A stretch of DNA of 64,000 nucleotides from Aeromicrobium stalagmiti (GTDB lineage Bacteria > Actinomycetota > Actinomycetes > Propionibacteriales > Nocardioidaceae): NCBI RefSeq assembly GCF_013283745.1, contig NZ_JABSTZ010000002.1, positions 186,001 to 250,000 of the forward strand, written 5' to 3'. Below are positions 1 through 11,721 of the stretch, in pieces. The notes under the pieces are model-generated. The model ran no database searches, was not told the DNA's origin, and saw only the letters and a program-made list of their open reading frames with translations. The first letter of the stretch is position 1. The number at the start of each line of letters is the position of its first letter. Made by a program: the position numbers and the translations under genes.

Positions 1-2048
<2,048 letters not shown>

Positions 2049-2049
<1 letters not shown>

Positions 2050-2435
2050 TGTCGTCCCTCGCGTCGGTCAACTTCCTGGTCCACGACATCGACCAGGCGC
2101 TCGCGTTCTTCACCTCGTCCCTGGGCTTCGACGTGCTCACCGACGAGACGAGCGGCGGACGGCGTCGTGTGGTCGTCGCGCCGGCTGGTGGATCGGGTGC
2201 GGCGCTGGTGCTCAAGCCTGCCGAGGGCGACGAGCAACGGGCCGCTGTCGGACGTCAGGGAGGTGGCGCCGTGCTGTTCTTCCTCGAGACCGACGACTTC
2301 GCCCGCGACCACGAGCGCATGCTGGCGGCGGGCGTCTCGTTCCGCGAGGAGCCCCGCCACGAGGTCTACGGCAGCGTGGCCGTCTTCGACGACCTCTACG
2401 GAAACGGCTGGGATCTCATCCAGCCAGCGTCCTGA
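2049..2435 (+). CDS. VOC (glyoxalase/bleomycin-resistance fold) protein
   Basis: A 128-residue single-domain protein of the vicinal oxygen chelate superfamily, beginning with the family's opening pattern (ASVNFLVHDIDQALAFF, then LGFDV) and closing with DLYGNGWDLIQP. Members are metal-dependent lyases, isomerases, dioxygenases or binding proteins, and the substrate cannot be read from the sequence. The ATG at 2049 is chosen because it overlaps the ligA stop (TGATG), which implies translational coupling. A GTG three bases earlier is possible. No dedicated partner is evident among the neighbours. Confidence 0.8.
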
Positions 2436-2451
2436 CGGTCATACTGGTCCC

Positions 2452-2700
2452 ATGCTCGACATCCGCCCCAGCTGTGAGTGCTGCGACCGCACGGTCGCGC
2501 CTGACTCGACCGATGTCTTCATCTGCAGCTACGAGTGCACGTGGTGCCGCGACTGCGCCCAGGACGTCCTGCGCGGTGAGTGCCCCAACTGCGGCGGCGA
2601 GCTCGTGCGCCGTCCGGTTCCGTCGGCCTCGCGGCTGGTCGACGACCCGCCGTCGACGACTCGTGTCTTCAACCCCGACTGCCGCGCGGTCCCCGCATGA
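2452..2700 (+). CDS. DUF1272-type small zinc-ribbon protein
   Basis: An 82-residue cysteine-rich protein of unknown function. The first part holds cysteine pairs typical of DUF1272: CECC near residue 8, CSYEC / WCRDC in the middle and CPNCGGEL near residue 48. These are expected to bind zinc in a treble-clef-like fold. The tail is low-complexity and probably disordered. The start ATG at 2452 follows a 16-nt gap after the VOC gene, and the stop overlaps the next gene by 4 nt (ATGA), suggesting one transcript. Confidence 0.75.
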   Translation: MLDIRPSCECCDRTVAPDSTDVFICSYECTWCRDCAQDVLRGECPNCGGELVRRPVPSASRLVDDPPSTTRVFNPDCRAVPA

Positions 2701-3341
2701 CCGACGAGGAGCTGCTGGCGGGGCTGCGCCGGCTCTTCGAGACCCGTGACCCGTCCGACGGCCTCGACCGCAGTGACGGATACGGCAGCGACTACGTCGT
2801 CGACCGTCTCGAGCTCGTGACCGGCGACGACGGCTTCGACACGCTCGAAGTGGTCGTCGCGATCGGCCCCGACCGGGCGGTGTCGCGTCTGCTGTTCGAC
2901 CGTTCGTGGCGCCGTGACAGTGGTCTGGACGACGTGATGGCCTACGCCGCCTACGTGATCGCCAAGTGGGCGGAGTCCCGCGTCGACGAGGTGCGCACGA
3001 CGGTGGGCAGTGGCTCCACGGCTGAGGGGAACGACGACCTCGAGGCCGTCCTGCGTCGGACCTACGCCAACGTCAACGTGACCGGTCACGGCTCCTACGA
3101 GGTGGTCGACGAGGACGGTGAGGTCTTCGTCGTCCACGTGACGCCGCCGGAGTGGAGACGTTTCGTCGCCGGTCGCCCCGATCCGCTGGCCGAGCTCGAG
3201 GAGCGCATCGCGACACGCTGGGACGACGAGTCGCACATCGTCTACTTCCGCGACGGGCTGCACCGCTCGATCCGGGCCGAGCTGCCGCCGGTGCGGAGCA
3301 TGCTGCTGAGGGATGCCTCGGTGCCGGACGAGGTCGTCTGA
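2697..3341 (+). CDS. Conserved hypothetical protein, soluble, 214 aa
   Basis: I do not recognise a family. The predicted protein is acidic, with no signal peptide or membrane segment, and mixes alpha and beta segments. Its middle part (DFVVDRLELV-like strands, then AYAAYVIAKWAESRVDEV) looks like a compact globular domain. The start ATG at 2697 overlaps the DUF1272 stop, and the gene after it begins immediately at its own stop, so it sits inside a tight run (2049-5288) that appears co-transcribed. Confidence 0.7.
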   Translation: MTDEELLAGLRRLFETRDPSDGLDRSDGYGSDYVVDRLELVTGDDGFDTLEVVVAIGPDRAVSRLLFDRSWRRDSGLDDVMAYAAYVIAKWAESRVDEVRTTVGSGSTAEGNDDLEAVLRRTYANVNVTGHGSYEVVDEDGEVFVVHVTPPEWRRFVAGRPDPLAELEERIATRWDDESHIVYFRDGLHRSIRAELPPVRSMLLRDASVPDEVV

Positions 3342-4370
3342 GTGGCGTCCCTCCCGCCGCTCGCCGACCGGCTGCTCGAGGCCCAGGTCCGGTTCCACGT
3401 CGACCGTCTGTCCGGCGACGAGCTGACGACCACCGTCACCCGCCTCTGCGAGACGCTGCTCGACGCCGCAGGCGGCCACCAGATCGCCGACCTGGTCGAC
3501 CGGTCGGTCGTCAAGGACGTGGTCGGCCGCGCCCTGACCGACGTGCCCGGCAGCGCTGCCGTGGCCGGCTTCGTCGAGCTGGCGCGCGAGATCGTCCGGG
3601 CGGGGCCGGCCGAGCCGTTCCCGCTGTCCGACGTCGTCGACCGTGACCAGGTCGAGCGTCTGCTCGACGAAGGCCTCGCGCTCACACCGTCCCTCGAACG
3701 GGCCCTCGAGCGGCTGACCGCCAGCCCCCTCGTCGGGGCTGCGGCGACCCGGTTCATGGGCCGCATCGTGGGCGAGGCGCTGGCCGCCAACCAGGCCGTC
3801 GCCGACAAGGTGCCGGGACTCGGCTCCCTGATGTCGTTGGGCACCCGTGCCGCGGCGGGTGTGGTCGGTGCGGCCGACAAGCAGCTCGACGGGCTGCTGG
3901 CCGACACCGCGGGCAAGGGCGGCACGCTCGCGGTGCGCCGGCTCAACCGGATCATCGTCGACACGCTGCGCGACCCCGTCACCCGCGAGGCGGTGCTGCA
4001 GGTGTGGGACCTCGCCGCGGCCGAGCCCATCCGCGGCCTCGGCGACGCCGCGGGCGCCGACGAGGCAGCCGGTGTCGTGGATGCCGCTCGCGACCTGGTG
4101 GTCTCGATCCTGGCCGATCCGCACGTGGTGGCGCTCGGCCACGCCGTCGTCGACGGCTTCTTCGAGTCGTTCGGCGGCTACACGCCGAGCGAGCTGCTGG
4201 TGGAGCTCGAGCTCGATCGTGCCGACCTCGTGGCCGACGTCGTCAGACTCGCGCCCGGCGTCGTGGGCACCCTCGTCGAGTCCGGCGAGCTGGCCGAGCT
4301 GCTCCGCGCCGAGCTCGCGCCGTTCTACGCCTCGGACGAGGTCGCAGGGCTGCTGGCCGAGGGACGCTGA
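3342..4370 (+). CDS. Conserved hypothetical protein, helical, 342 aa
   Basis: No family recognised. The GTG at 3342 directly follows the preceding stop. The sequence is strongly helical and rich in Ala, Leu, Val and Asp, with moderately hydrophobic stretches (for example around AGVVGAAD and RDLVVSILADPHVVALGHAVV), but no clear signal peptide or strong membrane helix. Codon use and third-position GC match the surroundings. The contiguous arrangement with the pseudouridine synthase gene downstream suggests shared expression only. Confidence 0.7.
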   Translation: MASLPPLADRLLEAQVRFHVDRLSGDELTTTVTRLCETLLDAAGGHQIADLVDRSVVKDVVGRALTDVPGSAAVAGFVELAREIVRAGPAEPFPLSDVVDRDQVERLLDEGLALTPSLERALERLTASPLVGAAATRFMGRIVGEALAANQAVADKVPGLGSLMSLGTRAAAGVVGAADKQLDGLLADTAGKGGTLAVRRLNRIIVDTLRDPVTREAVLQVWDLAAAEPIRGLGDAAGADEAAGVVDAARDLVVSILADPHVVALGHAVVDGFFESFGGYTPSELLVELELDRADLVADVVRLAPGVVGTLVESGELAELLRAELAPFYASDEVAGLLAEGR

Positions 4371-5288
4371 GTGCCGCCGCGGTCACCACTGCCGATGCGC
4401 CACGGTCTCGGTGCGGCATGGCTGCGCACGCCCGACCGCGACAAGCCCCGACCCGATCCGTGGCCGACGATGGGCGCCTGGCTCCGTGAGCGCCTGCCCG
4501 AGCGGGTCGACATCGAGCGGATGCTGGCCGAGGAACGGTTCGTCCACGACGACCTGAGCCCCGTGCGTGACGACGAGCCCTATGCCCCGCACACCTTCGT
4601 CTGGTTCCACCGCGACCTGCCCGAGGAGGTCGAGGTGCCGGGTCAGATCCACGTCGTCCACCGCGACGATCGGCTCGTCGTGGTCGACAAGCCGGCGTTC
4701 CTCTCGTCGATCCCGCGCGGCCAGCACGTCCGGCAGAGCGTCGTGACCCGCCTGCGCGCCGAGCTCGACCTGCCGGAGCTGTCACCGCTGCACCGGCTCG
4801 ACCGGATCACGTCCGGGCTCCTGATGCTGGCGACGACGCGCCAGTGGCGCGGCCCGTACCAGTCGCTGTTCCAGGCCGGCACCGTCCACAAGACGTACTG
4901 GGCGCTGGCGCCCGTGCGGGACGACCTGGAGCTCCCGGCCGTGGTGCGCAACCACCTGGTCAAGCGCCGCGGCAGCTGGCAGGTCGACGTCGTGCCTGAC
5001 GCGCCGGTCAACGCCGAGACCCGCGTCGAGCTGGAGTCGCAGGTGGGCGAGCAGGGCGTCTACCGCCTGACGCCGCGCACGGGACGGACCCACCAGCTGC
5101 GCGTGCACCTGCACGGACTCGGCATCCCGATCGTCGACGACCCGCTCTACCCGGACGTGCTGGACGTCGCGGTCGACGACTTCAGCCGGCCGCTGCAGCT
5201 GCTGGCCGGAGAGCTGGCGTTCACCGACCCGGTCGACGGGTCGGCCCGGACGTTCCGCAGCGTTCGGCGTCTGCCGCTGACGAGCTAG
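4371..5288 (+). CDS. RluA-family pseudouridine synthase
   Basis: Converts uridine to pseudouridine in rRNA or tRNA; which position is modified cannot be told from sequence. The catalytic motif HRLDRITSG places the nucleophilic aspartate at residue 144. RTGRTHQLRVHLHGLG and GIPIVDDPLY are the usual later RluA motifs. An N-terminal extension of about 90 residues precedes the catalytic domain and contains no clear S4 motif. GTG 4371 is used because it directly abuts the preceding stop. At its 3' end it overlaps by 4 nt the convergent DUF2568 gene. Confidence 0.9.
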   Translation: MPPRSPLPMRHGLGAAWLRTPDRDKPRPDPWPTMGAWLRERLPERVDIERMLAEERFVHDDLSPVRDDEPYAPHTFVWFHRDLPEEVEVPGQIHVVHRDDRLVVVDKPAFLSSIPRGQHVRQSVVTRLRAELDLPELSPLHRLDRITSGLLMLATTRQWRGPYQSLFQAGTVHKTYWALAPVRDDLELPAVVRNHLVKRRGSWQVDVVPDAPVNAETRVELESQVGEQGVYRLTPRTGRTHQLRVHLHGLGIPIVDDPLYPDVLDVAVDDFSRPLQLLAGELAFTDPVDGSARTFRSVRRLPLTS

Positions 5289-5632
5289 GCGTCCTTGGCG
5301 GCCTGCACGACGAAGACGCCGATCGAGAGCACGGCGAACACGATGCCCTGCCACCACAGCCCACCGGCCGCCGCATAGAGCGCGACGGTGATGAACAGCA
5401 TGACCTGCACGACCAGGCGCGTCGGCTGGTCGAGGCGGCGCACCGACAGCGGTGCCATCCACTGGGCCCAGATGCCGACCGCGACCATCGCCAGGAACAC
5501 GCCGACGGCCCAGCCGCGCCAGCCGTCGGCGAAGCCGTGACCGGCCAGCACGAGCAGCACGACCATCGCGATCTCGCACAGGAAGGCGACCGCGTCGAGG
5601 GGGCCGAGGTCCTCGGGCTTCTGGGGAGGCAT
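5285..5632 (-). CDS. YrdB/DUF2568 family small membrane protein
   Basis: A 115-residue integral membrane protein with four predicted helices (residues roughly 12-32, 40-58, 70-88 and 92-110). The pattern WRGWAVGVFLAM...W..WMAPLS is typical of the DUF2568 (YrdB-like) group. No biochemical function is known for the family. It is a single gene, convergent with the pseudouridine synthase and divergent from the flavoprotein gene, from which it is separated by 32 nt. Confidence 0.75.
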   Translation of the reverse strand: MPPQKPEDLGPLDAVAFLCEIAMVVLLVLAGHGFADGWRGWAVGVFLAMVAVGIWAQWMAPLSVRRLDQPTRLVVQVMLFITVALYAAAGGLWWQGIVFAVLSIGVFVVQAAKDA

Positions 5633-5664
5633 GACCCCAGCCTAGGGAGTGCTACTTTCGCGCC

Positions 5665-7329
5665 ATGACCGAGACTCCGCGGCCCACTCCCGTGATCCTG
5701 CTCGTCACGACTCAAGATCACCGCGACGTGCTCCAGGACGAGTTCGAGAGCCGGTACGCCCGCGACTACGACATCCGGGTGACGACGGACGTCCTGGGAG
5801 TCACCGACCACGCGGCAGCGATCATCGCGGACGGCCAGGGCATCGCCCTGATCGGCGTCGACTTCGGCCTGGAGATCGACGCCGTCGACGTCCTGGACGT
5901 GCTGCGCAACGTCTCGCCGAGCAGCCGGCGCATCGTGCTGGTGAAGTTCGGGACGTTCCAGCAGGCGCTCGAGGAGCTGCGACCGGCGCTCGCGGTCGGT
6001 CGGCTCGACACCTACCTGATCATCCCGCAGGCCCCCCGCGACGAGGAGTTCCACACCGCGATCGCGGAGTACCTCTCGGAGTGGGCGACGTCGACCTCGA
6101 CGCCGGAGGTCGCGGGCGTCCGGATCGTCGACGACGGCACGCAGGTCGAGGTCGCGGGCATCCGTGACTTCCTCGACCGGATGGGTGCGCCGTGGACTCG
6201 CTACCGCCCCGACAGCCCGGTGGGACGAGAGCTGCTCGCCGAGGTCGGCGACGACGCTCCGCTGCCGGTCGTCGCGGCGTTCGGACGTCCGCCGATCGCC
6301 GGGGTGACGGAGCGGAGCCTGGCGGCCACGTTCTACGGGTCGCCGGCCGACCTCGGTGACGACTACGTCGCCGACCTGCTGATCATCGGTGCCGGACCGG
6401 CTGGCCTCGCGGCCGCGGTCTACGGCGCGTCGGAGGGCCTGCGCACCGTCGTGCTCGACGCCGAGGCCGTCGGCGGGCAGGCCGGCACGAGCTCGATGAT
6501 CCGCAACTACCTCGGCTTCCCCCGCGGCGTCTCGGGCATGCGCCTGGCGTTCCGGGCCCGTCTCCAGGCCACCCGGTTCGGAGCGCGCATCTTCACCGGC
6601 CGGGCGGTCGAGGGGCTGAGCGTCGGTGACCTCCACGAGGTGACGTACGACGCGGGGGTCGTCCGGGCTCGTGCGGTGCTCATCGCGTGCGGCGTGCGCT
6701 ACCGGCGCCTGGGTGTCCCGGCGCTCGAGGAGCTGGTGGGTCTCGGCGTCCACTACGGCGCGGCGTCGAGCGTCGCCCGCGAGATGGAGGGCCGCGACGT
6801 GTTCATCGTCGGCGGTGGCAACTCAGCCGGTCAGGCCGCGATCCACCTGGCTCGGTTCGCCCGCTCGGTGACGATCATCGTCCGCCGTGCGAGCCTGTCC
6901 GAGACGATGTCGGCCTATCTCGTCGACGAGATCCAGATGCAGCGCACGATCCGGGTGCGCACGGGGGCCCACGTCGTCGACGGCGGCGGCGAGGGGCGTC
7001 TGCAGTGGATCGACCTCGAGGTCGGCGGGTCGACCGAGCGGCTCGACGCAGACGGGCTGTTCCTGCTGCTGGGTGCCGAGCCCGGATGCGACTGGCTGCC
7101 CTCCGAGGTCAGTCGTGACGGGCGTGGCTTCGTCCTCACCGGTCGCGACATCCCCAAGCAGCTGTGGCGAGACGGTCTGCCGCCCGCCCCGCTGGAGACC
7201 GCGGTGCCCGGCATCTTCGCGGCAGGCGACGTCCGGGCCGGGTCGATGAAGCGGGTGGCCTCGGCCAGCGGCGAGGGGGCCGGCGCGGTCTCCCAGGTGC
7301 ACGCGCACCTGGCCCCCGCTCCGGACTAG
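5665..7329 (+). CDS. Fused response-regulator-like / thioredoxin-reductase-like flavoprotein
   Basis: The N-terminal half (about residues 5-125) resembles a CheY-type receiver (VILLVTTQDHRDVL, then ALIGVDFGLEIDA) and is followed by a linker domain. The C-terminal half is a TrxR-type oxidoreductase with an FAD-binding GAGPAGLAA near residue 242, an NAD(P)-binding GGGNSAGQAA near residue 383 and the closing GIFAAGDVR. The redox-active CxxC of true thioredoxin reductase is absent: the equivalent segment reads YGAASSVA. It is therefore unlikely to reduce thioredoxin directly. Proteins of this architecture are usually annotated as fused response regulator/thioredoxin-disulfide reductase; physiological role unknown. 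It converges with, and overlaps by 4 nt, the next gene. Confidence 0.8.
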   Translation: MTETPRPTPVILLVTTQDHRDVLQDEFESRYARDYDIRVTTDVLGVTDHAAAIIADGQGIALIGVDFGLEIDAVDVLDVLRNVSPSSRRIVLVKFGTFQQALEELRPALAVGRLDTYLIIPQAPRDEEFHTAIAEYLSEWATSTSTPEVAGVRIVDDGTQVEVAGIRDFLDRMGAPWTRYRPDSPVGRELLAEVGDDAPLPVVAAFGRPPIAGVTERSLAATFYGSPADLGDDYVADLLIIGAGPAGLAAAVYGASEGLRTVVLDAEAVGGQAGTSSMIRNYLGFPRGVSGMRLAFRARLQATRFGARIFTGRAVEGLSVGDLHEVTYDAGVVRARAVLIACGVRYRRLGVPALEELVGLGVHYGAASSVAREMEGRDVFIVGGGNSAGQAAIHLARFARSVTIIVRRASLSETMSAYLVDEIQMQRTIRVRTGAHVVDGGGEGRLQWIDLEVGGSTERLDADGLFLLLGAEPGCDWLPSEVSRDGRGFVLTGRDIPKQLWRDGLPPAPLETAVPGIFAAGDVRAGSMKRVASASGEGAGAVSQVHAHLAPAPD

Positions 7330-8162
7330 ACGGACCGCACCCGCTTGACGATGCTCGCGGCGAGCTGGTCGGCGTTCTGGTCGGGGAGCCAGTGCGTCGC
7401 GCCGTGGATGACCTCGAGCTCGTACGGGCCCGTCACGAACTGCGGGTTGAGGTCGGCGCCGCGGCGGACCAGCGCGGTGTCGCCGTCGCTCCAGACGTAC
7501 GTCGTGGGCACCGACACCCGGCGCCCCACCTGGTTGGCGCCGAGGAACAACGAGCGGTAGTAGCCGAGGCCGCCGCGCAGGGCGCCGTCGGCGACGATCT
7601 CGCTGCGGAACGTCTCGATCATGGTGCGGTCCATGCCCGACGCCCGCAGCATCTTCTCACCGAAGCCGCCGGGCCGGCTGAGGATCCGCTCCGGCAGGAA
7701 GGGCAGCTGGAACAGCAGCATGTAGTAGGACTTCAGGATCTGCGAGCTGCTGAGCATCGACTTCATGAACGCGCCGGGGTGCGCGACCGACACGGCCGTC
7801 AGGGAGAGGACGTCGTCGGGGTGGTTGCCGGCGACGGCCCACGCCACGGCCGATCCCCAGTCGTGGCCGACGAGGTGGACGGGCCGGCCGATCTGGTCGA
7901 TCAGCGCCTTGACGTCGCTGACGAGGCCGGTGATCCGGTAGGCGAAGCGGGAGCGGGGTCGGGCGCCGGGGGAGTAGCCGCGCTGGTCGAGCGCATACGT
8001 GCGGAAGCCCTCGGCGTGGAGCTGCTCGGCGACCTGCGCCCACGACGTGGCCCGCTGGGGGAAGCCGTGCAGGAGCACGACCGGCGTGCCGTCGAGGGGG
8101 CCGCTGTCGATCACGTCGAACGTGAAGCCGGCGTGGGTGAACTGGGAGATGCGCTCGGTCAT
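7326..8162 (-). CDS. Alpha/beta-fold hydrolase, epoxide-hydrolase-like
   Basis: A 278-residue alpha/beta hydrolase. LLHGFPQ forms the oxyanion region and GHDWGS carries an aspartate nucleophile, as in epoxide hydrolases and haloalkane dehalogenases. SDGD provides the likely acid, and HGATHWLP supplies the catalytic histidine. The Asp nucleophile, the HGFP motif and a cap segment rich in aromatic residues favour an epoxide hydrolase over an esterase, but the substrate is unknown. The ATG at 8162 lies 11 nt from an inverted repeat that probably regulates it. Confidence 0.85.
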   Translation of the reverse strand: MTERISQFTHAGFTFDVIDSGPLDGTPVVLLHGFPQRATSWAQVAEQLHAEGFRTYALDQRGYSPGARPRSRFAYRITGLVSDVKALIDQIGRPVHLVGHDWGSAVAWAVAGNHPDDVLSLTAVSVAHPGAFMKSMLSSSQILKSYYMLLFQLPFLPERILSRPGGFGEKMLRASGMDRTMIETFRSEIVADGALRGGLGYYRSLFLGANQVGRRVSVPTTYVWSDGDTALVRRGADLNPQFVTGPYELEVIHGATHWLPDQNADQLAASIVKRVRSV

Positions 8163-8172
8163 GGCTCCATCG

Positions 8173-8197
8173 TGTCAGAGAACGTGGTTATCTGACA
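8173..8197. promoter_or_regulatory. Inverted repeat TGTCAGA-N11-TCTGACA, likely operator
   Basis: Perfect 7-bp arms separated by 11 nt sit immediately upstream of the epoxide-hydrolase-like gene on the minus strand. The spacing (arm centres about 18 bp apart) is typical of a dimeric TetR- or MarR-like repressor site. No regulator gene lies next to it. The region downstream toward gatC also carries a direct repeat, CATCGCACGACC, twice (about 8260-8285). Confidence 0.5.
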
Positions 8198-8305
8198 GCC
8201 TCGGAGCCCGGCGCCGGGTCCGCGCCGGAGTCACTAGGATGGATCAGCACCCTCGGTGCATCGCACGACCACCCATCGCACGACCTCCCATCCCAAGGAA
8301 GCTGT

Positions 8306-8614
8306 ATGTCTGAGCCCGTCACGGGTATCTCGCGTGACGACGTCGTCCACCTGGCCGGCCTCGCCCGCATCGACCTCAGCGACGCTGAGCTCGACCACCT
8401 CGCCGCTGAGCTCCCCGCCATCCTCGAGCACGTCGCGAGCGTCCAGCAGGTCGCCGGCGACGACGTCCCGGCGATGAGCCACCCGGTGCCGGTCGACAAC
8501 GTGTTCCGCGACGACGTCGTCCGTCCGAGCCTGGCCCCGGAGGACGCGCTCGCCGCCGCCCCGGCGTCCGACCAGCAGCGCTTCCTGGTGCCCAAGATCC
8601 TCGGGGAGGGCTGA
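8306..8614 (+). CDS. gatC: Asp/Glu-tRNA amidotransferase subunit GatC
   Basis: A 102-residue subunit that clamps GatA to GatB in the GatCAB complex, which converts Glu-tRNA(Gln) and Asp-tRNA(Asn) to the amidated forms. The opening [19 protein letters not shown] and the later [14 protein letters not shown] are standard GatC features. AAGGA lies 7 nt before the ATG. It starts the gatC-gatA-gatB operon, with one base between gatC and gatA. Confidence 0.95.
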   Translation: MSEPVTGISRDDVVHLAGLARIDLSDAELDHLAAELPAILEHVASVQQVAGDDVPAMSHPVPVDNVFRDDVVRPSLAPEDALAAAPASDQQRFLVPKILGEG

Positions 8615-8615
8615 C

Positions 8616-10130
8616 ATGACGACTGATCTCACGCGCAAGACCGCTGACGAGCTGGCGCACGCGCTGGCGACCAAGGAGGTCTCGTCGGCCGAGGTGACCC
8701 GGGCCCTGCTCGACCGGATCGGCGCGGTCGACGGCGCGATCCACGCCTTCCTGCACGTCGACGCCGAGGGCGCGCTCGCCGCGGCCGCCGACATCGACGA
8801 CCGCCGGGCCTCGGGCGAGGAGCTGTCCTACCTCGCCGGCGTGCCGATCGCGGTCAAGGACGTCCTGGCGACCCGGGGCGTCCCGACGACCTGTGGCTCC
8901 AAGATCCTCGAGGGCTGGATCCCGCCGTACGACGCGACCGTCACCGCCAAGATCAAGGCCGCGGGCCTGCCGATCCTCGGCAAGACCAACATGGACGAGT
9001 TCGCGATGGGCTCCTCGACCGAGCACTCCGCCTACGGTCCGACGCACAACCCCTGGGACACGACCCGCATCCCCGGCGGCTCGGGCGGTGGCTCGGCCGC
9101 GGCCGTCGCCGCCTTCGAGGCGCCGCTGGCGATCGGCACCGACACCGGCGGCTCGATCCGCCAGCCCGGTGCGCTGACCGGCACGGTCGGCGTCAAGCCG
9201 ACCTATGGTGGGGTCAGCCGCTACGGTCTCGTCGCCATGGCCAGCAGCCTCGACCAGGCCGGACCGGTCACCCGAACGGTGCTCGACGCCGCCCTGCTGC
9301 ACGAGCTCATCGGCGGGCACGACCCCATGGACTCCACGAGCATCCCCGAGGCCGTCCCGGCCGTCGTCGCCGCCGCGCGTCGCGCCGACGTCAAGGGCCT
9401 GCGGATCGGCATCGTCAAGGAGCTCGGTGGCGAGGGGTTCCAGCCCGGCGTGCAGGCACGCTTCACCGAGGCCGTCGACCTGCTCACCGCAGCGGGTGCC
9501 GAGGTTGTCGAGGTCTCGATCCCGAGCCTCGAGTACGCCCTCGGTGCCTACTACCTCGTGATGCCGAGCGAGGCGAGCAGCAACCTCGCCAAGTTCGACG
9601 CGATGCGATACGGCGTGCGCGTGGCTCCCGCCGGCAACGACGACCCGAGCGCCGAGCAGGTCATGGCCTCGAGCCGCGACGCGGGGTTCGGCGACGAGGT
9701 CAAGCGCCGCATCATCCTGGGCACGTACGCCCTGTCCAGCGGCTACTACGACGCCTACTACGGCTCGGCGCAGAAGGTCCGCACGGTCCTGTCGCGCGAC
9801 TTCGCAGCAGCCTTCGCCGACGTCGACGTGCTGGTCTCGCCGACCTCGCCGACCACGGCGTACCCGCTCGGCGACAAGCTGGACGACCCGCTCGCGATGT
9901 ACCTCGGCGACGTCGCGACGATCCCCGCCAACCTGGTCGGCATCCCCGGCCTCTCGCTGCCCGTCGGCCTGGCCGACGAGGACAGCCTGCCCGTGGGGCT
10001 GCAGTTCCTGGCCCCGCAGAAGGCCGACGACCGCCTCTACAACGCGGCCGCCGCGCTCGAGCGACTGCTCGAGCAGAAGTGGGGCGGCACGCTGCTGTCC
10101 CGTGCACCCGAGCTGGAGGTCGTGCGATGA
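8616..10130 (+). CDS. gatA: Glutamyl-tRNA(Gln) amidotransferase subunit GatA
   Basis: The glutaminase subunit of GatCAB, an amidase-signature enzyme that releases ammonia from glutamine. The Ser-cisSer-Lys triad is visible as K81 (IAVKDV), S156 (GSGGGSA) and S180 (TGGSIRQPG). The length of 504 residues is normal for the family. It overlaps gatB by 4 nt (ATGA), consistent with stoichiometric production of the complex. Confidence 0.97.
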   Translation: MTTDLTRKTADELAHALATKEVSSAEVTRALLDRIGAVDGAIHAFLHVDAEGALAAAADIDDRRASGEELSYLAGVPIAVKDVLATRGVPTTCGSKILEGWIPPYDATVTAKIKAAGLPILGKTNMDEFAMGSSTEHSAYGPTHNPWDTTRIPGGSGGGSAAAVAAFEAPLAIGTDTGGSIRQPGALTGTVGVKPTYGGVSRYGLVAMASSLDQAGPVTRTVLDAALLHELIGGHDPMDSTSIPEAVPAVVAAARRADVKGLRIGIVKELGGEGFQPGVQARFTEAVDLLTAAGAEVVEVSIPSLEYALGAYYLVMPSEASSNLAKFDAMRYGVRVAPAGNDDPSAEQVMASSRDAGFGDEVKRRIILGTYALSSGYYDAYYGSAQKVRTVLSRDFAAAFADVDVLVSPTSPTTAYPLGDKLDDPLAMYLGDVATIPANLVGIPGLSLPVGLADEDSLPVGLQFLAPQKADDRLYNAAAALERLLEQKWGGTLLSRAPELEVVR

Positions 10131-11623
10131 GCACGGAGACGTTGGTCCCGTTCGACGAGGCCCTGACCCGCTATGACCCCGTGATGGGTCTCGAGATCCA
10201 CATCGAGCTCAACACCGCGACCAAGATGTTCTGCGGCTGCCCGACCGAGTTCGGCGCCGAGCCCAACACCCAGGTCTGCCCGGTCTGCCTGGCGCTGCCC
10301 GGTGCGCTGCCGGTCGTCAACGCCAAGGCGGTCGAGTCGGCGATCCGCATGGGCCTCGCGCTCAACTGCGAGATCGCCGAGTGGTGCCGGTTCGCGCGCA
10401 AGAACTACTTCTATCCCGACATGCCGAAGAACTTCCAGACCTCGCAGTACGACGAGCCGATCGCGTTCGACGGCTGGGTCGACGTCGAGGTCGACGGTGA
10501 GACGTTCCGCATCGAGATCGAGCGGGCCCACATGGAGGAGGACACCGGCAAGGCGCTGCACGTCGGCGGCTCCACCGGACGCATCCACGGCGCCGACTTC
10601 TCGCTGGTCGACTACAACCGTGCCGGCATCCCGCTGATCGAGATCGTCACCCGCACGATCGAGGTCCCGCCCGAGAAGGCCCCGGCCGTCGCTCGCGCCT
10701 ACGTGTCGTACGTGCGTGACCTGATCGGCGGTCTCGGTGTCTCCGACGTCCGCATGGACCAGGGGTCGCTGCGCGCCGACGTCAACCTGTCGCTGAAGCC
10801 CAGGGGCTCTGACGTCCTCGGCACCCGTTCGGAGACCAAGAACGTCAACTCGTTCCGGTCGGTCGAGCGTGCCGTGCGCTACGAGATCTCGCGTCACGCG
10901 GGCATCCTCGACGCCGGGGGCAAGGTCGTGCAGGAGACGCGTCACTTCCAGGAGGACACCGGCACGACGCTGTCGGGTCGCGAGAAGTCCGACGCCGACG
11001 ACTACCGCTACTTCCCGGAGCCCGACCTGGCTCCCGTCTCGCCGTCGCGCGAGTGGGTCGAGGAGCTGCGGGCGACCCTGCCGGAGCCGCCGGCCGTGCG
11101 TCGCGCCCGGCTCCAGGCCGACTGGGGCTTCTCCGACCTCGACATGCGCGACACGATCGGCGCCGGGGCGCTCGACCTGATCGTCGCGACGGTCGAGGCC
11201 GGCACGACCCCCCAGGCTGCCAAGAAGTGGTGGCTGGGGGAGATGGCCCGTCGCGCCAACGAGTCGGGGCAGGACATCGACACCCTCGGCATCACGCCGC
11301 AGCAGGTCGCCGAGATCCAGGCGCTGATCGACGCGGGACGCATCAACGACAAGCTCGCCAGGTCGGTCTTCGACGGTGTCATCGCCGGCGAGGGCACGGC
11401 CGAGGAGGTCGTGGTGGCCCGGGGGCTCGAGGTCGTCTCGGACGACGGTGCGCTGGGCGCGGCCGTCGACCGTGCGATCGAAGGCGATCCGGACGCGGCG
11501 GCCAAGATCAGGGCCGGCAACCTCGGTGTGGCCGGTGCGCTGATCGGAGCGGTGATGAAGGAGATGCGCGGCCAGGCCGATGCCGGTCGTGTCCGCGAGC
11601 TGATCCTCGAAAAGCTCGCCTAG
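10127..11623 (+). CDS. gatB: Asp/Glu-tRNA amidotransferase subunit GatB
   Basis: Binds the misacylated tRNA and phosphorylates its Glu or Asp before ammonia transfer. [10 protein letters not shown] near residue 21, the zinc-binding CGCP...[24 protein letters not shown] and the C-terminal YqeY/tail domain (about residues 335-498) are all present. The ATG at 10127 is chosen over upstream in-frame starts because it overlaps the gatA stop and starts where GatB homologues start. A strong hairpin follows the gene. Confidence 0.97.
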   Translation: MSTETLVPFDEALTRYDPVMGLEIHIELNTATKMFCGCPTEFGAEPNTQVCPVCLALPGALPVVNAKAVESAIRMGLALNCEIAEWCRFARKNYFYPDMPKNFQTSQYDEPIAFDGWVDVEVDGETFRIEIERAHMEEDTGKALHVGGSTGRIHGADFSLVDYNRAGIPLIEIVTRTIEVPPEKAPAVARAYVSYVRDLIGGLGVSDVRMDQGSLRADVNLSLKPRGSDVLGTRSETKNVNSFRSVERAVRYEISRHAGILDAGGKVVQETRHFQEDTGTTLSGREKSDADDYRYFPEPDLAPVSPSREWVEELRATLPEPPAVRRARLQADWGFSDLDMRDTIGAGALDLIVATVEAGTTPQAAKKWWLGEMARRANESGQDIDTLGITPQQVAEIQALIDAGRINDKLARSVFDGVIAGEGTAEEVVVARGLEVVSDDGALGAAVDRAIEGDPDAAAKIRAGNLGVAGALIGAVMKEMRGQADAGRVRELILEKLA

Positions 11624-11639
11624 GACCCGACTCGCACGA

Positions 11640-11675
11640 CCCACACGGGGCAATCTGCCGGTTGCCCCGTGTGGG
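11640..11675. terminator. Strong hairpin after gatB
   Basis: A perfect 14-bp stem (11640-11653 with 11662-11675) with an 8-nt loop lies 16 nt after the gatB stop. No T-run follows, so it may stop transcription in the actinobacterial U-less manner or protect the 3' end of the gatCAB mRNA. Confidence 0.65.
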
Positions 11676-11689
11676 CCCGCCCGGACGGT

Positions 11690-11695
11690 TAGAAT
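11690..11695 (+). promoter_or_regulatory. Probable -10 box TAGAAT of the GGDEF gene
   Basis: TAGAAT matches the actinobacterial TANNNT consensus. It lies 26 nt before the GTG start, which has GGGAGGGAG as ribosome site. No good -35 element is visible because the upstream sequence is the gatB hairpin. Confidence 0.4.
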
Positions 11696-11721
11696 TGCAA
11701 CCAGTCCAGGGAGGGAGACCC

